This document shows positions 5,306 through 5,460 of a DNA stretch of 5,460 bases, piece after piece; the stretch's first letter is position 1, and the number at the start of each line of letters is the position of its first letter. The position numbers and the translations under genes were made by a program. Source of the stretch: an uncultured Lachnospiraceae bacterium (GTDB lineage Bacteria; Bacillota; Clostridia; Lachnospirales; Lachnospiraceae); assembly GCA_902803015.1 (NCBI GenBank), contig CADCOL010000128.1, positions 1 through 5,460 of the forward strand, written 5' to 3'. Under the pieces are notes generated by a model. The model made no database searches. It worked only from the letters and a program-made list of their open reading frames with translations, and was not told the origin of the DNA.

Positions 5306-5460
5306 ATGGCATTCACACATTTGCACGTCCACACGGAGTTCAGCCTCCTGGACGGCTCGAATAAAATCAAAGAATATGTAAGACGTCTCAAGGAACTGGG
5401 CATGACGCACGGCGCCATTACGGATCACGGCGTGATGTTCGGTTGCATTGATTTCTATAA
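5306..5460 (+). CDS. dnaE: DNA polymerase III alpha subunit, N-terminal fragment
   Basis: DnaE is the replicative C-family DNA polymerase catalytic subunit. In low-GC Gram-positives it works beside PolC, mainly extending primers. Only the first 51 codons lie in the window, about one twentieth of the usual 1,100-1,200 residues. They contain the start of the PHP domain: THLHVHTEFSLLDG with the metal-site-type His-x-His pair, then EYVRRLKELGMTHGAITDHGVMFGCIDFY, where ITDHG is the second PHP motif. PolC is unlikely, since its PHP domain is internal rather than at the very N-terminus. Other PHP proteins cannot be fully excluded from 51 residues, but HVHTEFSLLDG at the N-terminus is characteristic of DnaE. 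The gene is divergent from the GT2 gene, with 142 bases between the two start codons. Confidence 0.92.
   Translation, partial: MAFTHLHVHTEFSLLDGSNKIKEYVRRLKELGMTHGAITDHGVMFGCIDFY

Noticed and set aside
5164..5418. An 85-codon N-terminal extension of the GT2 reading frame on the minus strand
   Set aside because: It would run through the promoter region and antisense to the start of dnaE, has no glycosyltransferase-like content, and the SD at 5171-5177 marks a start at 5163.
1..5460. Mobile element, phage, CRISPR or toxin-antitoxin signatures
   Set aside because: No transposase, integrase, terminal inverted repeats, repeat-spacer pattern or toxin-antitoxin pair was seen; the flanks are ordinary housekeeping genes.

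Overview
The window looks like chromosomal DNA from a Gram-positive anaerobe of the class Clostridia, most likely Lachnospiraceae-like. This is an inference from gene content and signals. The signals are AT-rich sigma-A-type promoters around coding DNA of moderate GC, strong G-rich Shine-Dalgarno sequences (three of the start sites have GGGGG), a lipobox lipoprotein signal, and protein families that I associate with Clostridia. There is no sign of a phage, insertion sequence, CRISPR array, tRNA or rRNA.

Layout. (1) Bases 1-1116, plus strand: the 3' part of mtaB, a radical-SAM tRNA methylthiotransferase whose start lies off the left edge. (2) Bases 1203-3071, plus strand: a two-gene unit with its own good promoter, whose -35 box overlaps the mtaB stop codon. 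It encodes a 196-residue protein of unknown function (DUF6935-like from memory) and a 417-residue CgeB/DUF3880-type glycosyltransferase. (3) Bases 3077-3101: a bidirectional Rho-independent terminator between convergent genes. (4) Bases 5163-3100, minus strand: a second two-gene unit, a 355-residue GT2 glycosyltransferase with a helical-repeat tail followed by a beta-helix-like surface lipoprotein. (5) Bases 5164-5305: a divergent promoter region. (6) Bases 5306-5460, plus strand: the start of dnaE, the DNA polymerase III alpha subunit, running off the right edge.

How the parts may fit. mtaB and dnaE are housekeeping genes. Between them sits an accessory-like block of two convergent transcription units. 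Each carries a glycosyltransferase and one further protein, of unknown function in one unit and an exported lipoprotein in the other. The two units could contribute to one surface or protein glycosylation process, but only proximity supports this; no substrate can be read from the sequence. No intergenic stretch exceeds 300 bases; the longest is the 142-base gap upstream of dnaE.
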